DNA of 64,000 nt, taken from NCBI GenBank assembly GCA_934504345.1, contig CAKSVR010000002.1, forward strand, positions 1-64,000. Reading direction: 5' to 3'. This document shows, piece by piece, positions 1 to 8,498 of this stretch (positions within the stretch are counted from its first letter, which is position 1; every line of letters begins with the position of its first letter). Position numbers and translations under genes: made by a program. The notes beneath the pieces are model-generated. The model worked only from the letters and a program-made list of their open reading frames with translations, had not been told where the DNA came from and did not search any database. The stretch comes from an uncultured Agathobaculum sp. (GTDB taxonomy: Bacteria; Bacillota; Clostridia; Oscillospirales; Butyricicoccaceae).

Positions 1-11
1 CAGCTCCGCTT

Positions 12-178
12 GACAGCTTATTTAGTATATCAAAACTCGAACCGTTTGTCAAGAACTTTTTTCGATTTATTTTTCAATCGAAGTTCGTTCACACGACAAA
101 CTTTTCAGTTTTGCGCCACCCTCGCGGGACAGCTTTAATAGAATACCAAATCTAAACGCATTTGTCAAATACTTTTTT
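12..178. repeat. Two degenerate copies of a 51-bp AT-rich unit
   Basis: Positions 12-62 and 128-178 align over 51 bp with 38 matches by eye. Both begin GACAGCTT, contain TTTGTCAA and end in ACTTTTTT. The first 210 bases hold no gene I can support; this pair is the only structure seen there. Function unknown. Confidence 0.55.
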
Positions 179-208
179 CAAATTTTCGAAAAAAAACTTT
201 CCCAAAGC

Positions 209-237
209 AAAAACGGCGGCTCACGCCGCCGTTTTCT
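209..237 (-). terminator. Intrinsic terminator overlapping the end of the DMT transporter gene
   Basis: A hairpin with arms AAAACGGCGGC and GCCGCCGTTTT and a 4-nt loop overlaps the stop codon of the minus-strand transporter gene. A/T runs flank both sides, so it could act in either direction. It most simply ends transcription of the exporter. Confidence 0.7.
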
Positions 238-1117
238 CTTTTTCGCGATGCTCGGACAAAACCAGTCCGCCGAGGGCCAGAGCCGTGCCCAGCCACATGA
301 CCGGCGTCATGGTTTCATGCAGGATCAGCGCCGAGCTTACGATCGTAATGACCGGCGTTGCATAAATGTACACGCTGGTTTTCACCGGGCCGAGCAGAAA
401 TACCGCTCGATTCCACGTTACAAAGCAGGTCGCAGAGGCGCAAAGGCCCAGAAACAGCAGATTTGCGACATGGACCGGCTGTGTCCACACGCTCAAACCG
501 GATGGAAACCCCTCTATGAACGCCGGAACGAGCAAAAACAGCAGTCCGTATCCAAAAATGCGGCAGGTAAGCGGCACCGTGCGGTAGCCCATATGGCCGA
601 GCTGGCGCACGAGCACCGAGTAAACACCCCAGACGAGCGCCGCGCCGACACCGAGCAGCGCGCCGACCGGGCTGAAATGCAGCTCGCTGACACCGGCCAG
701 CGACACGAGCGCCACACCCGCCATCGCGCAGACGAAGCCGAAGAAGAACCATTTGGTGAGCTTTTCGTGCAGCACGACCGCCGCGATGAGTGCGGTGAAC
801 AGCGGCGCCGCCGCGACGATCACGCCGACCAGTGAGGCCGAAATGTACGTCAGCGCGATATTCTCCATCAAAAAGTACAGCGTAACGCCGGACAGACCTG
901 CCAGTGCGAACAGGCCCTCGTGCCGTTTTTTCTGCGGACGCATCAGGCCGCGCCCGGCGATGAGCAGCGCCGCAAAGCCCAGCGCGAACCGCGCCACCAT
1001 AATTTCAAGCGGCGTAAATGCGCGCAGCAGCACCTTGGTCGAAACGAAGGTCGTTCCCCATACCAGAACGCTGAACGCGCCGAGCAGGTGCCCCTGCAAT
1101 GTGTGTTTTTCCTGCAT
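221..1117 (-). CDS. EamA/DMT-family membrane transporter (RhaT/YdcZ-like)
   Basis: A 298-residue polytopic membrane protein of the drug/metabolite transporter superfamily. Two EamA halves are visible, about residues 8-140 and 152-288, each of about five hydrophobic helices. The second half contains the family-typical run LVWGVYSVLVRQ, and the first starts near VLVWGTTFVSTK. Members export amino acids, nucleosides or drugs; the substrate cannot be told here. The ATG follows an AGGAGGAGT ribosome site at 1123-1130. The gene lies 20 bp downstream of the peptide-binding lipoprotein gene on the same strand and could be co-transcribed with it. The length is normal for the family. Confidence 0.88.
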   Translation of the reverse strand: MQEKHTLQGHLLGAFSVLVWGTTFVSTKVLLRAFTPLEIMVARFALGFAALLIAGRGLMRPQKKRHEGLFALAGLSGVTLYFLMENIALTYISASLVGVIVAAAPLFTALIAAVVLHEKLTKWFFFGFVCAMAGVALVSLAGVSELHFSPVGALLGVGAALVWGVYSVLVRQLGHMGYRTVPLTCRIFGYGLLFLLVPAFIEGFPSGLSVWTQPVHVANLLFLGLCASATCFVTWNRAVFLLGPVKTSVYIYATPVITIVSSALILHETMTPVMWLGTALALGGLVLSEHREKEKTAA

Positions 1118-1137
1118 GATACTCCTCCTGTGAGCAG

Positions 1138-2886
1138 TCAGGGCTTGGTCCAGTTCTCCTGACCGGCGAATACATTATAAGGTGCGGGATCGAACCCGTC
1201 GATCAAGTCCTTGCGGATAACGACCTGCTCCCGCTCGAATGCCAGCGGGATGAACGGCATTTCCTCCAGAAAGGCAGAGTACAGGCTGTCCGTATTCTCT
1301 CCGCCGCGATAAGCCGCGACAGCTGCCGACATTGCCTCGCTCGAGTAGCCGCCGTAGTTCAGGCTGCCGCCCGAGGAAACCAGCGGCCGCAGATCAAAGT
1401 CCGGCATGAGCTGGGTTTCTCCGTAATAAGCATCGAACGAGCCGCTTTGCAGCATGGAAACATAGGTTTCATACGGCTCGGCATCCACGGTAACTGTCAC
1501 GCCGTCCAGCGCGTTCCACGAAGCCGCGACCTGCTGTGCTGCCGCTGTCTTGAACGCATTGTCCGAGTTGACCAGCAGGCGGAACGAGATCTTCACGCCC
1601 GCCGTGGTGTCGGCCGCCGCCGCAGTCGTGTTGTCCAGCCGGATAACTTTCACGCTCTCCGCCGTGTCTATGCTGCGGCGCACATCGAGGGACTCCGCCG
1701 TATACTCCGTATCCGAGGCGTTCTGATAGTAGATAAAGTCGCCGTCCTCGTCGTAATAGCCGTCCTCCTCGGACGGTGCGGAGGATCCCTCCGTGTCATC
1801 CGCGCTATCGGTTTCACCGCTGTCGCCGGAAACCGCACTGTCCTGTGCGGCCTCGCGCAGACAGCTCACCGCCGTCATCATATCCGCCGACAGGCTGTAT
1901 GTCAGGCCGCTGACCGTCGGCTGCGGGTTGACCGGCAGCGCCGCCGGATCGGCGTAGCCCTGAAGCTGCGTGCCGCACAGACCCTGTCTGCTGATAGCCG
2001 CCGAAAGCGCCTGCCGCACCTTGGCATTCGCCAGCTGGCTGTTGCTCATGTTGAGGCCGATATAATGCAGCACCGCGCTCGGTGTCTGCACAGCCTCCAC
2101 GCCGCCGCTGAACGTTGTGCTCCGGTCGTCCGGCGCGATGCGGTCGCTCCGCATCACGGACACATCGCCCGTGCGGAAGCTGGACTCCGCCGCCTCAGTG
2201 CGGGTCATACGCACGAGCGTGATATGCCGGATTGTGCCGAGAAAGCCGCCGTTCCAGTTTTCGTTGGCCTCCAGCGACCACGAAGTGCCGTTCTGCACCG
2301 GCTTGTACGGGCCCGTTCCCTCCGCGAACTCGCCCTCATCCGCCGTGCCCTTGCGATAGATGGGAATATCCAGCAGGCGCGGAAAATTGACGTTGGGCGA
2401 AGCCAGCACGATGCGTACTGTGCGCCCGTCCACCTCCTCGATGGAGGTGACTTCGGTCAGACGGTTGTGGTAGGGCGAATCCGTGTTCGCCAGCACGGTG
2501 GACAGGCTTTCGACCACATCGGCGGCGGAAAGCTGCGCGCCCGACCAGAATTTCACATCGCTGCGGATGGTAAAGGTAAAGGTTGTGCCGTCGCCGGTGT
2601 AAGCCTCGCACAGCACGTTTTCGGCGGTGAAATTGTCCGTCACCTCGAACAGACCCTCATACAGTGCTTCGCGCAGCATACTGTTGACCGCACTGCCGTC
2701 CATCACCGGGTTGAGCGTACCGCTGCGGTACCACGCCAGCCCGAAATAGGCATCCGACACCTCCACATTGTCCACCGGCGAGGTGTCGCCGTCGCTGTGC
2801 GGCAGGAACGGCAGCTCACAGCCGCTCAGCGCCAGCATGGCCGCCAGCATCAGCGCCGAGGCGCGTTTTTTCCAGCTTTTCATCAA
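1138..2886 (-). CDS. ABC transporter substrate-binding lipoprotein, family 5 (peptide/nickel type)
   Basis: A 582-residue extracellular solute-binding protein. The signal peptide ends in a lipobox, LALSGC, with the acylated cysteine at about residue 23, so it is anchored on the outer face of the membrane. The SBP_bac_5 fold is recognisable from the early region (LNPVMDGSAVNSMLREALYE) and from the segment DVKFWSGAQLSAADVVESL. Such proteins deliver oligopeptides, nickel or opines to Dpp/Opp permeases, but no permease or ATPase is adjacent, so this is an orphan. A strongly acidic, Ser/Asp/Glu-rich stretch at about residues 345-400 interrupts the C-terminal lobe and is unlike typical family members. 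It lies 16 bp downstream of the laccase-domain gene on the same strand. Confidence 0.85.
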   Translation of the reverse strand: MMKSWKKRASALMLAAMLALSGCELPFLPHSDGDTSPVDNVEVSDAYFGLAWYRSGTLNPVMDGSAVNSMLREALYEGLFEVTDNFTAENVLCEAYTGDGTTFTFTIRSDVKFWSGAQLSAADVVESLSTVLANTDSPYHNRLTEVTSIEEVDGRTVRIVLASPNVNFPRLLDIPIYRKGTADEGEFAEGTGPYKPVQNGTSWSLEANENWNGGFLGTIRHITLVRMTRTEAAESSFRTGDVSVMRSDRIAPDDRSTTFSGGVEAVQTPSAVLHYIGLNMSNSQLANAKVRQALSAAISRQGLCGTQLQGYADPAALPVNPQPTVSGLTYSLSADMMTAVSCLREAAQDSAVSGDSGETDSADDTEGSSAPSEEDGYYDEDGDFIYYQNASDTEYTAESLDVRRSIDTAESVKVIRLDNTTAAAADTTAGVKISFRLLVNSDNAFKTAAAQQVAASWNALDGVTVTVDAEPYETYVSMLQSGSFDAYYGETQLMPDFDLRPLVSSGGSLNYGGYSSEAMSAAVAAYRGGENTDSLYSAFLEEMPFIPLAFEREQVVIRKDLIDGFDPAPYNVFAGQENWTKP

Positions 2887-2902
2887 ATCGGCTCCCTTTC
2901 GC

Positions 2903-3703
2903 TCACAGACAGATCAGGCCGCCCTGTACGCCGCGCACGCCGTGCGTTTTGCGGTGCGACCAGAACTCCTCCGAATGGCACATGGTACAGATGCCGCTGT
3001 CGATGACGTTTTCCGCCGCAAGGCCCGCATCGCGCAGCAGCTTGACACCGATACCCTGCAAATCCACATGGAATTTCGGGCCTTTCTCCTGAATAAACGG
3101 ATGCACCTGTGCACCGAGCAGCTTCTCCATTGCCTCGGGCACATCGGCATCGGTTTCAAAGCACTCCTGCCGGATGGACGGGCCGAGCACGGCCACAAGG
3201 CTCTCGCGCTTTGCGCCGAGCTGCTCAGCCATCACCACGACCGTTTTCGGCAGGATGCCTGCCGCCATGCCGCGCCAGCCGGAGTGACACACGCCCGCCG
3301 TGTGCGTTGCCGGGTCGTACAATAACGTGACGACGCAGTCCGCGTAAAAGCCGATGATGGGCGTATCCGGCAGCGCGGTGACGATGGCATCCGACTGCCA
3401 CGCCATCGGCTGATGCAGGCCCATGCCCGCCTTGTCCTCGGTGACAACGGAAATCTGCGTGTCGTGTATCTGCTTGGTCAGTGTCATGCGGCTTTCGTCC
3501 ACACCGAGGGCTGCGCCCAGACGGCGGTAGTTCTCGCGCACGTTTTCGGGCTCGTCCCCGCGGTTGAAGCCCAGATTCAGGCTTTCGCACGCGCCCGTGC
3601 TCACGCCGCCGAACTTGGTGGTGAACGCATGGCGCACCGGAATGCGTTCGCAGGTATAATATACAAAAGAGCCGCGCTGTACGCGGCGCATGGATTCATG
3701 CAT
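2903..3703 (-). CDS. pgeF: Laccase-domain protein, YfiH/PgeF family
   Basis: A 266-residue cytosolic protein of the Cu-oxidase_4 (YfiH) family. Members have been described as purine nucleoside phosphorylase/adenosine deaminase enzymes and, as PgeF, as editing enzymes that remove L-Ser errors from peptidoglycan precursors. The metal-site pattern is present: His in TKQIHDTQ, Cys in YADCVV and His in VCHSGWRGMAAG. The C terminus carries the family-typical cysteine pair ICTMC and the SHRKTHGVRG segment. The start is fixed by GGGAGG about 6 nt upstream of the ATG. It appears to be the first gene of a minus-strand unit with the lipoprotein and exporter genes, driven by the promoter at 3751-3779. 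Confidence 0.88.
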   Translation of the reverse strand: MHESMRRVQRGSFVYYTCERIPVRHAFTTKFGGVSTGACESLNLGFNRGDEPENVRENYRRLGAALGVDESRMTLTKQIHDTQISVVTEDKAGMGLHQPMAWQSDAIVTALPDTPIIGFYADCVVTLLYDPATHTAGVCHSGWRGMAAGILPKTVVVMAEQLGAKRESLVAVLGPSIRQECFETDADVPEAMEKLLGAQVHPFIQEKGPKFHVDLQGIGVKLLRDAGLAAENVIDSGICTMCHSEEFWSHRKTHGVRGVQGGLICL

Positions 3704-3750
3704 CGGTTTTCCTCCCTGTGTTCTCCTCTTATATAGAGGTATGCTGACTC

Positions 3751-3779
3751 ATTATAGCAAATACCGCACCCGTTCACAA
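3751..3779 (-). promoter_or_regulatory. Sigma-A promoter for pgeF, extended -10
   Basis: On the minus strand TTGTGA (3774-3779) lies 17 bp from TATAAT (3751-3756), which is preceded by TGC to form an extended -10. It is about 48 bp from the pgeF start. The leader contains a short ACCTCT/AAGAGG stem. Confidence 0.6.
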
Positions 3780-3840
3780 GGGCACAGCTCCGCCGTTTTC
3801 AAAAAACGCCAAAAACCGCCCGGTCTGACTTGTGTTTTTC

Positions 3841-3869
3841 TTGACAGTTTGACGAATAGGCTTTACAAT
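3841..3869 (+). promoter_or_regulatory. Strong sigma-A promoter upstream of rny
   Basis: A consensus TTGACA (3841-3846), a 17-bp spacer and TACAAT (3864-3869). The start of transcription would be near 3876, giving a leader of about 315 nt before the rny start codon. The region 3704-4191 contains no gene I can support. Confidence 0.65.
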
Positions 3870-3897
3870 TAAGTATAGTATAATACCTGCTGTACTG

Positions 3898-3927
3898 AGC
3901 CGGTGCCTGATCGCGCACGGCTTTTTT
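3898..3927 (+). terminator. Intrinsic terminator in the rny leader
   Basis: AGCCGGTGC pairs with GCACGGCT, leaving one bulged base, and is followed directly by six T residues. It sits about 20 nt after the predicted transcription start and well before rny. It could act as an attenuator or end a very short RNA. Confidence 0.55.
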
Positions 3928-4012
3928 CAAAGGCATTATCACATGAACCGGCCGCCCGTGCGCTGCCGGGACCGCATTTTTCTTTTTGACAGCGCAAAAG
4001 CCTGACTTATTC

Positions 4013-4049
4013 AAGGCAGCACCGCACAATCAAAGCTGCGGCGCTTTGC
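4013..4049 (+). repeat. Dispersed 37-bp hairpin repeat, copy 1
   Basis: A 37-bp unit containing CACCGCACAAT and GCGGCGCTTTGC matches 52768-52804 at 32 of 37 positions by eye. The arms pair around an AT-rich loop. It lies in the leader of rny. Confidence 0.6.
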
Positions 4050-4191
4050 TTTTCCGGCGCATTCCGCCTTTTATTTTCGTGCAAGACCCATCCGTACTGC
4101 GCGTATTTCCGCGCGGAATGACCTTTGAAATCATGCTCCGGTGCTGTGCTGTCATCCCAAATTCACAAAATAGGAGGACACACCAACAGAC

Positions 4192-5736
4192 ATGACCAAC
4201 ATCATCGTACCGATCATCACCGCTATCGTGTGTCTGGCAGTAGGCGTCATCATCGGCTTCCTGTATCGCAAAAGCGTTGCGGAAAAAGAGATCGGCTCTG
4301 CCGAGACCGAGGCAACCCGTATCATCAACGAGGCCATCAAGGCCGGTGAAACCAAAAAGCGCGAATCCATCCTTGAAGCCAAGGACGAGATCCACAAGCA
4401 GCGCGTCGAGGCCGACCGCGAGCTCAAGGAGCGCCGCAATGAAACCCAGCAGCTCGAGCGCCGCCTGATCCAGCGTGAAGAAGCGCTCGACAAGAAGAGC
4501 GATATGCTCGACCGCAAGAACGACGACCTGAACCGCCAGCTCGATGCCAGCCAGAAAGAAAAGGAAGACCTCGAGCGCGTCAAGCTCGAGCAGGTGGAAA
4601 AGCTCGAGCAGATCGCCAGCATGACCCGTGACGAAGCACGCGAGATGCTCGTCCAGTCCATCGAAAACGAAGCGACCCACGATGCAGCCGTCAAGCTGCG
4701 CGAGATCAACCAGCGCCTCAAGGACGAGAGCGAGCAGACCGCCCGCGAGATCATCTCGACCGCCATCCAGCGCTGCGCCGCCGATCAGGTATCCGAGGCA
4801 ACGGTTTCGGTTGTCCCGCTGCCGAACGACGAGATGAAGGGCCGCATCATCGGCCGTGAGGGCCGCAACATCCGCACGCTGGAAACCCTTACCGGCGTGG
4901 ATCTTATCATCGACGACACGCCCGAGGCCATCACCCTGTCCTCGTTCGATCCGGTCCGCCGTGAGATCGCCCGTCTGGCGCTCGAAAAGCTCATCGTGGA
5001 CGGCCGTATCCATCCGGCACGCATCGAAGAAATGGTTGACAAGGCCCGCCGCGAGGTCGAGCAGATCATCAAGAGCGAGGGCGAACGCGCAACGTTCGAA
5101 ACCGGCATCCACGGCATCCATCCGGAGCTGGTCAAAATCCTCGGCCGCCTGCGCTACCGCACGAGCTACGGCCAGAACGTGCTCCAGCACTCCATCGAGG
5201 TCGCACATATTGCCGGCATGATGGCGAGCGAGCTGGGCCTTGACCCGGTTCCGGCACGCCGCGCCGGCCTGCTGCACGACATCGGCAAGGCCATCGACCA
5301 TGAGGTCGAGGGCAGCCATGTACAGATCGGCGTAGACCTTGCCAAGAAGTACAAGGAATCCCAGCCGATCATCCACGCCATCGAGGCGCACCACGGCGAC
5401 GTTGAGGCCAAGACCACCGTTGCCTGTCTGGTACAGGCAGCCGATGCCATCTCCGCCGCACGCCCGGGCGCACGCCGCGAGAATCTGGAGAACTATATCA
5501 AGCGACTGGAAAAGCTCGAGAGCATCGCCAACGAAACGCCCGGCGTTTCCGGTTCGTTTGCCATTCAGGCAGGCCGCGAGATCCGCATCATCGTTAATCC
5601 GGAAAAGGTTTCGGACGACAAGATGGTGCTCCTCGCCCGCGAGATCGCCAAGAAGATCGAGAACGAGCTGGATTACCCCGGCCAGATCAAGGTCAATATG
5701 GTACGCGAAACCCGCGCTATCGATTACGCAAAGTAA
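4192..5736 (+). CDS. rny: Ribonuclease Y, membrane-anchored endoribonuclease
   Basis: A 514-residue RNase Y, the enzyme that starts bulk mRNA decay in many Firmicutes. Residues 3-24 form a single N-terminal membrane helix. Residues of about 30-190 are a long charged coiled coil ([19 protein letters not shown] and similar). The KH RNA-binding domain follows with [15 protein letters not shown]. The HD phosphohydrolase domain is shown by [10 protein letters not shown] and EAHHGD. The length and order match the family. The start is supported by AGGAGG 12 nt upstream. The gene has its own promoter and long leader and is followed by a terminator, so it is a single-gene unit. Confidence 0.97.
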   Translation: MTNIIVPIITAIVCLAVGVIIGFLYRKSVAEKEIGSAETEATRIINEAIKAGETKKRESILEAKDEIHKQRVEADRELKERRNETQQLERRLIQREEALDKKSDMLDRKNDDLNRQLDASQKEKEDLERVKLEQVEKLEQIASMTRDEAREMLVQSIENEATHDAAVKLREINQRLKDESEQTAREIISTAIQRCAADQVSEATVSVVPLPNDEMKGRIIGREGRNIRTLETLTGVDLIIDDTPEAITLSSFDPVRREIARLALEKLIVDGRIHPARIEEMVDKARREVEQIIKSEGERATFETGIHGIHPELVKILGRLRYRTSYGQNVLQHSIEVAHIAGMMASELGLDPVPARRAGLLHDIGKAIDHEVEGSHVQIGVDLAKKYKESQPIIHAIEAHHGDVEAKTTVACLVQAADAISAARPGARRENLENYIKRLEKLESIANETPGVSGSFAIQAGREIRIIVNPEKVSDDKMVLLAREIAKKIENELDYPGQIKVNMVRETRAIDYAK

Positions 5737-5740
5737 AGAA

Positions 5741-5766
5741 AATGCCCGCATTTGCGGGCATTTTTT
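5741..5766 (+). terminator. Intrinsic terminator of rny
   Basis: AATGCCCGCA pairs with TGCGGGCATT, followed by T6, starting 5 nt after the rny stop codon. Confidence 0.9.
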
Positions 5767-5851
5767 CGTTTTGCCGCCGCACATGGCAGACACCCGTTCC
5801 GCAGCAGCCGTTCTCCGGTGCACACGAGGCGCGGGAGCGCACTCGCCGTTT

Positions 5852-6555
5852 CCGGGCGGCAGCCTAATCCACGGTATCCGTTACGCGGTGTACACGAGTT
5901 GCGTAAGCAATACGCCGTTGCCGGGCTGGGGATTTCGCCGCCTGCGGGCGGCGGGAACGTGCGCCGCCCCGGCGCTGGGGCAAAAAGGAAGGGACACCTA
6001 CGGTTTCCCTTCCTCTTTGAACTCCTACCTTTCCCTCGGCAGCCTCGCGAACGGGCCTGCGGCCCTACTTCATAAGTAACTCGCATAAAGAAACGGGTGT
6101 CGGCTCACGTTTTCCGCATAGCCGCGGCGTTATCGCGGCAGATTGCACTGGTTTTGCGTAAATACTGTCGCAGACCGTTAACGGCTTGAGCGTAGCCGAG
6201 GGAGGAATGGTCGGCGTTAAGCCGAGTCTACGAGCCGGTAGCGGTACTTCCGTTTTCCTTTTTCGGTCACACCTCTATGTAGGAACGGAACGTTCCGTCG
6301 CTCCGAGGTATCCCCAAAAGGGCGGAAGATGGAGTCCCAAGAGGATAGCACTCATTTAATCCGCGCACGGCGCGGGAATAAGGTTTAGCAGCCTACGGGC
6401 AAACCACCGTAGGGGGTATCTATCCTTTTGGCCCCGCGCGGGAGCGCCCGTTCCCGCCGCCCGCAGGCGGCGAAATCCCCGCCCGGAAAGGGCGTATCGC
6501 TCACGCGACTCGTGTGCACCATGCAAAGGGTGCCGAGAAAAGGCTGCCGCCCGGC
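5852..6555. repeat. 704-bp element with long inverted termini, copy A
   Basis: The two ends are inverted copies of each other. CCGGGCGGCAGCC at 5852 is mirrored at 6543-6555, and GGGGATTTCGCCGCCTGCGG (from about 5931) is mirrored near 6460-6480. The arms run about 140-150 bp each. Inside, the stem GGAAGGG/CCCTTCC surrounds the sequence GACACCTACGGTTT. A core at about 6040-6310 matches 33988-34268 at about nine of ten positions by eye. No coding frame is credible. It fills most of the 845-bp gap between rny and the asparaginase gene. It is either a MITE-like mobile repeat or a structured RNA gene. Confidence 0.75.
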
Positions 6556-6581
6556 AGAAATCCACGTTAGGAGGAACCAAA

Positions 6582-7490
6582 ATGCCCCGCATTTTAATGA
6601 TAACCACCGGCGGCACCATCGCGTGCCGCGAAACCGCGCACGGCCTGTCCCCTGCACTGGACAGCGCCGCACTGCTGGCCGAACTCCCCGCGCTGGCGGA
6701 GATCTGCACAGTCAAAACGCTCGAGCTCATGCAGCTCGACTCGACCGACATTACCGCTGCCGACCGGCAGCGCATGGCGCGGGCAGTCTGGGAAAACCGT
6801 GAGAAATTCGACGGTTTTGTGCTCACCCACGGCACAGATACGCTCGCGCACACCGCCGCGCTGCTGTCGCACCTGCTGCCTGACTTCGACAAGCCGCTCG
6901 TGCTCACCGGCTCGATGCTGCCGATGGGCGCGGATTGCTCGGATGCACCGCGCAATCTGCTCGATGCGTTCCTTGTCGCCGCAGATGGCCGGCCGGGCGT
7001 ATATGCGGTGATGAACGGCGTTATCCTACACGGACAGCACGTTTTCAAGCGCCATTCGACCGACATCGATGCGTTCCTCTCGGCAAATGCCGCGCCGCTG
7101 GGCGCAGTGCGGAACGGCTCGGTGCAGTGGCACGCTCCCGCACCTGTGCGAACGGGTATGCCGCGCCTCATCGAGCAGCTCGACACCCATATCGTGCCCG
7201 TGCGGCTCACACCCGACCTTGACCCGTCGTTTTTCTCGGTGCTGATGGGCTATCCCAAGGTGGTGCTCGAGGCGTTCGGCGCAGGCGGCATTCCGGCACG
7301 CTTTGAAGATGCCGTGCGCGCGCTCATCGAGAGCGGTACGCGGGTGTATATCACCACGCAGTGCCCGGAGGGCGGCGCACACCTGCACAAATACGAGGTC
7401 GGCCGCCGCGCCGAAGCGCTGGGCGCGGTATCGCTCGGCAGCCGCACCTTTGAGGATGCACTGGCCGCGCTGATGTGCGGTGCGCTGTGA
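6582..7490 (+). CDS. ansA: L-asparaginase, type I (cytosolic)
   Basis: A 302-residue asparaginase that hydrolyses asparagine to aspartate and ammonia. Both catalytic threonine motifs are present: TTGGTIAC at the N terminus, and HGTDTLAHTA with the Thr-Asp pair. There is no signal peptide, so it should act in the cytosol. The final third (FGAGGIPARF, ITTQCPEGG) is typical of the family. AGGAGG lies 7 nt before the ATG. It starts just after the inverted-repeat element and converges with the amidase gene, whose end is 9 bp away. Other family activities (glutaminase, Glu-tRNA amidotransferase D-like) are less likely because of its stand-alone size. Confidence 0.92.
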   Translation: MPRILMITTGGTIACRETAHGLSPALDSAALLAELPALAEICTVKTLELMQLDSTDITAADRQRMARAVWENREKFDGFVLTHGTDTLAHTAALLSHLLPDFDKPLVLTGSMLPMGADCSDAPRNLLDAFLVAADGRPGVYAVMNGVILHGQHVFKRHSTDIDAFLSANAAPLGAVRNGSVQWHAPAPVRTGMPRLIEQLDTHIVPVRLTPDLDPSFFSVLMGYPKVVLEAFGAGGIPARFEDAVRALIESGTRVYITTQCPEGGAHLHKYEVGRRAEALGAVSLGSRTFEDALAALMCGAL

Positions 7491-7499
7491 GCATCGCAC

Positions 7500-8291
7500 T
7501 TACAGATAGCATTCCGGCCGCCGTGTCGCAAGATACGGCACGCGGCGGCGGCGCTCTGCCGCTGCGCTGAGGTCAACATTGCACACGAGCAGCTGTTCTC
7601 TGTCGTCCGCTTTTGCCAGCACTGCGCCGTCCGGCCCGACCACCAGCGACTCGCCTGCAAAGTCCATCGCATCCTCGCGGCCTACCCGGTTGCACATCGC
7701 GATGAACACCTGATTCTGCATCGCCTGCACGCGCACCTCCCATTCGAACAGCTCCATCGGCTCGGATTTGGTGTTCGCAGTCGGGATGAGGATGAGCTCC
7801 GCGCCCATCAATGTACAGGTGCGGATGCTCTCCGGCAGGTGGCGGTCGTAGCAGATGACGATACCGATCCTGCCGAACGGCGTATCGAATACCTTGAATC
7901 CATCGTCGGACGGCGTGTAGTAATCCTGCTCGTAAAACTGCTCGGCCTGCGCGATATGCACCATTTTTGCAATGTCCTGCACCGTGCCGTCCGGCGTTAT
8001 CCACAGCGAGGCATCATAGCAGTGCCCGTTCTGCCGCAGATACACGTTCGGCGAGAGATAAAAGCCGTGCTGCGCCGCCTTTTCCGCAAAACAGCGGATC
8101 TCCTCCGCATTTTCATTCAAACAGTGCGCCGCCGCGCTGCGCTTCTCGTACTGCGGGAAAAACGGCGTCAGCTGTATCTCCGGAAAGAACAGCAGGTCAC
8201 TGTCCGCCGCCTCATCGCAGAACCGCAGGCTGCGGGCCAGATTCTCGGATATTTTTTCGGTCATACGCATCTGCGCCAGAGCAATCTTCAT
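7500..8291 (-). CDS. Carbon-nitrogen hydrolase (nitrilase superfamily amidase)
   Basis: A 263-residue member of the nitrilase superfamily, which cleaves amide or carbamoyl bonds. The catalytic Glu-Lys-Cys triad is visible as FFPEIQ, KMVHI and VICYDRHLPES. The last motif resembles N-carbamoylputrescine amidase and omega-amidase groups, but the substrate cannot be fixed. I chose the ATG at 8291 because AAGGAG lies 7 nt upstream and the protein then begins MKIALAQMRM, like family members. A longer open frame upstream has no such support. It converges with ansA. Confidence 0.9.
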   Translation of the reverse strand: MKIALAQMRMTEKISENLARSLRFCDEAADSDLLFFPEIQLTPFFPQYEKRSAAAHCLNENAEEIRCFAEKAAQHGFYLSPNVYLRQNGHCYDASLWITPDGTVQDIAKMVHIAQAEQFYEQDYYTPSDDGFKVFDTPFGRIGIVICYDRHLPESIRTCTLMGAELILIPTANTKSEPMELFEWEVRVQAMQNQVFIAMCNRVGREDAMDFAGESLVVGPDGAVLAKADDREQLLVCNVDLSAAAERRRRVPYLATRRPECYL

Positions 8292-8427
8292 CGCATTTTC
8301 TCCTTTTTGCTTTGATTGTACCACGGCGCAGCCCGCTGCACAACCGCACCGTTCCAGCAAGCACAGACCACGGAAAGACACATCCTGTCTTTTTCTGCAA
8401 TTATCCTGCAATTTCCCAGCGAAGTTC

Positions 8428-8456
8428 TGGACTTTTCTCACAGATAGGGCTATAAT
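8428..8456 (+). promoter_or_regulatory. Putative sigma-A promoter of the diguanylate cyclase
   Basis: TGGACT (8428-8433), a 17-bp spacer and a perfect TATAAT (8451-8456), 42 bp before the start codon. Confidence 0.5.
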
Positions 8457-8498
8457 TTTATTGCATTTCTGCATGGAAGCAAAGGGTGACAAGGGAAG

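Noticed and set aside
4030..5823. Open frame of 597 codons antisense to rny
   Set aside because: The hydrophobic, Leu/Asp-rich product is the shadow of a coiled-coil gene; RNase Y on the plus strand is certain.
5724..7210. Short frames within the inverted-repeat element and antisense to the asparaginase gene
   Set aside because: Low-complexity Arg/Pro/Gly products without ribosome sites. The same peptide-like strings occur in both arms only because the DNA is repeated.
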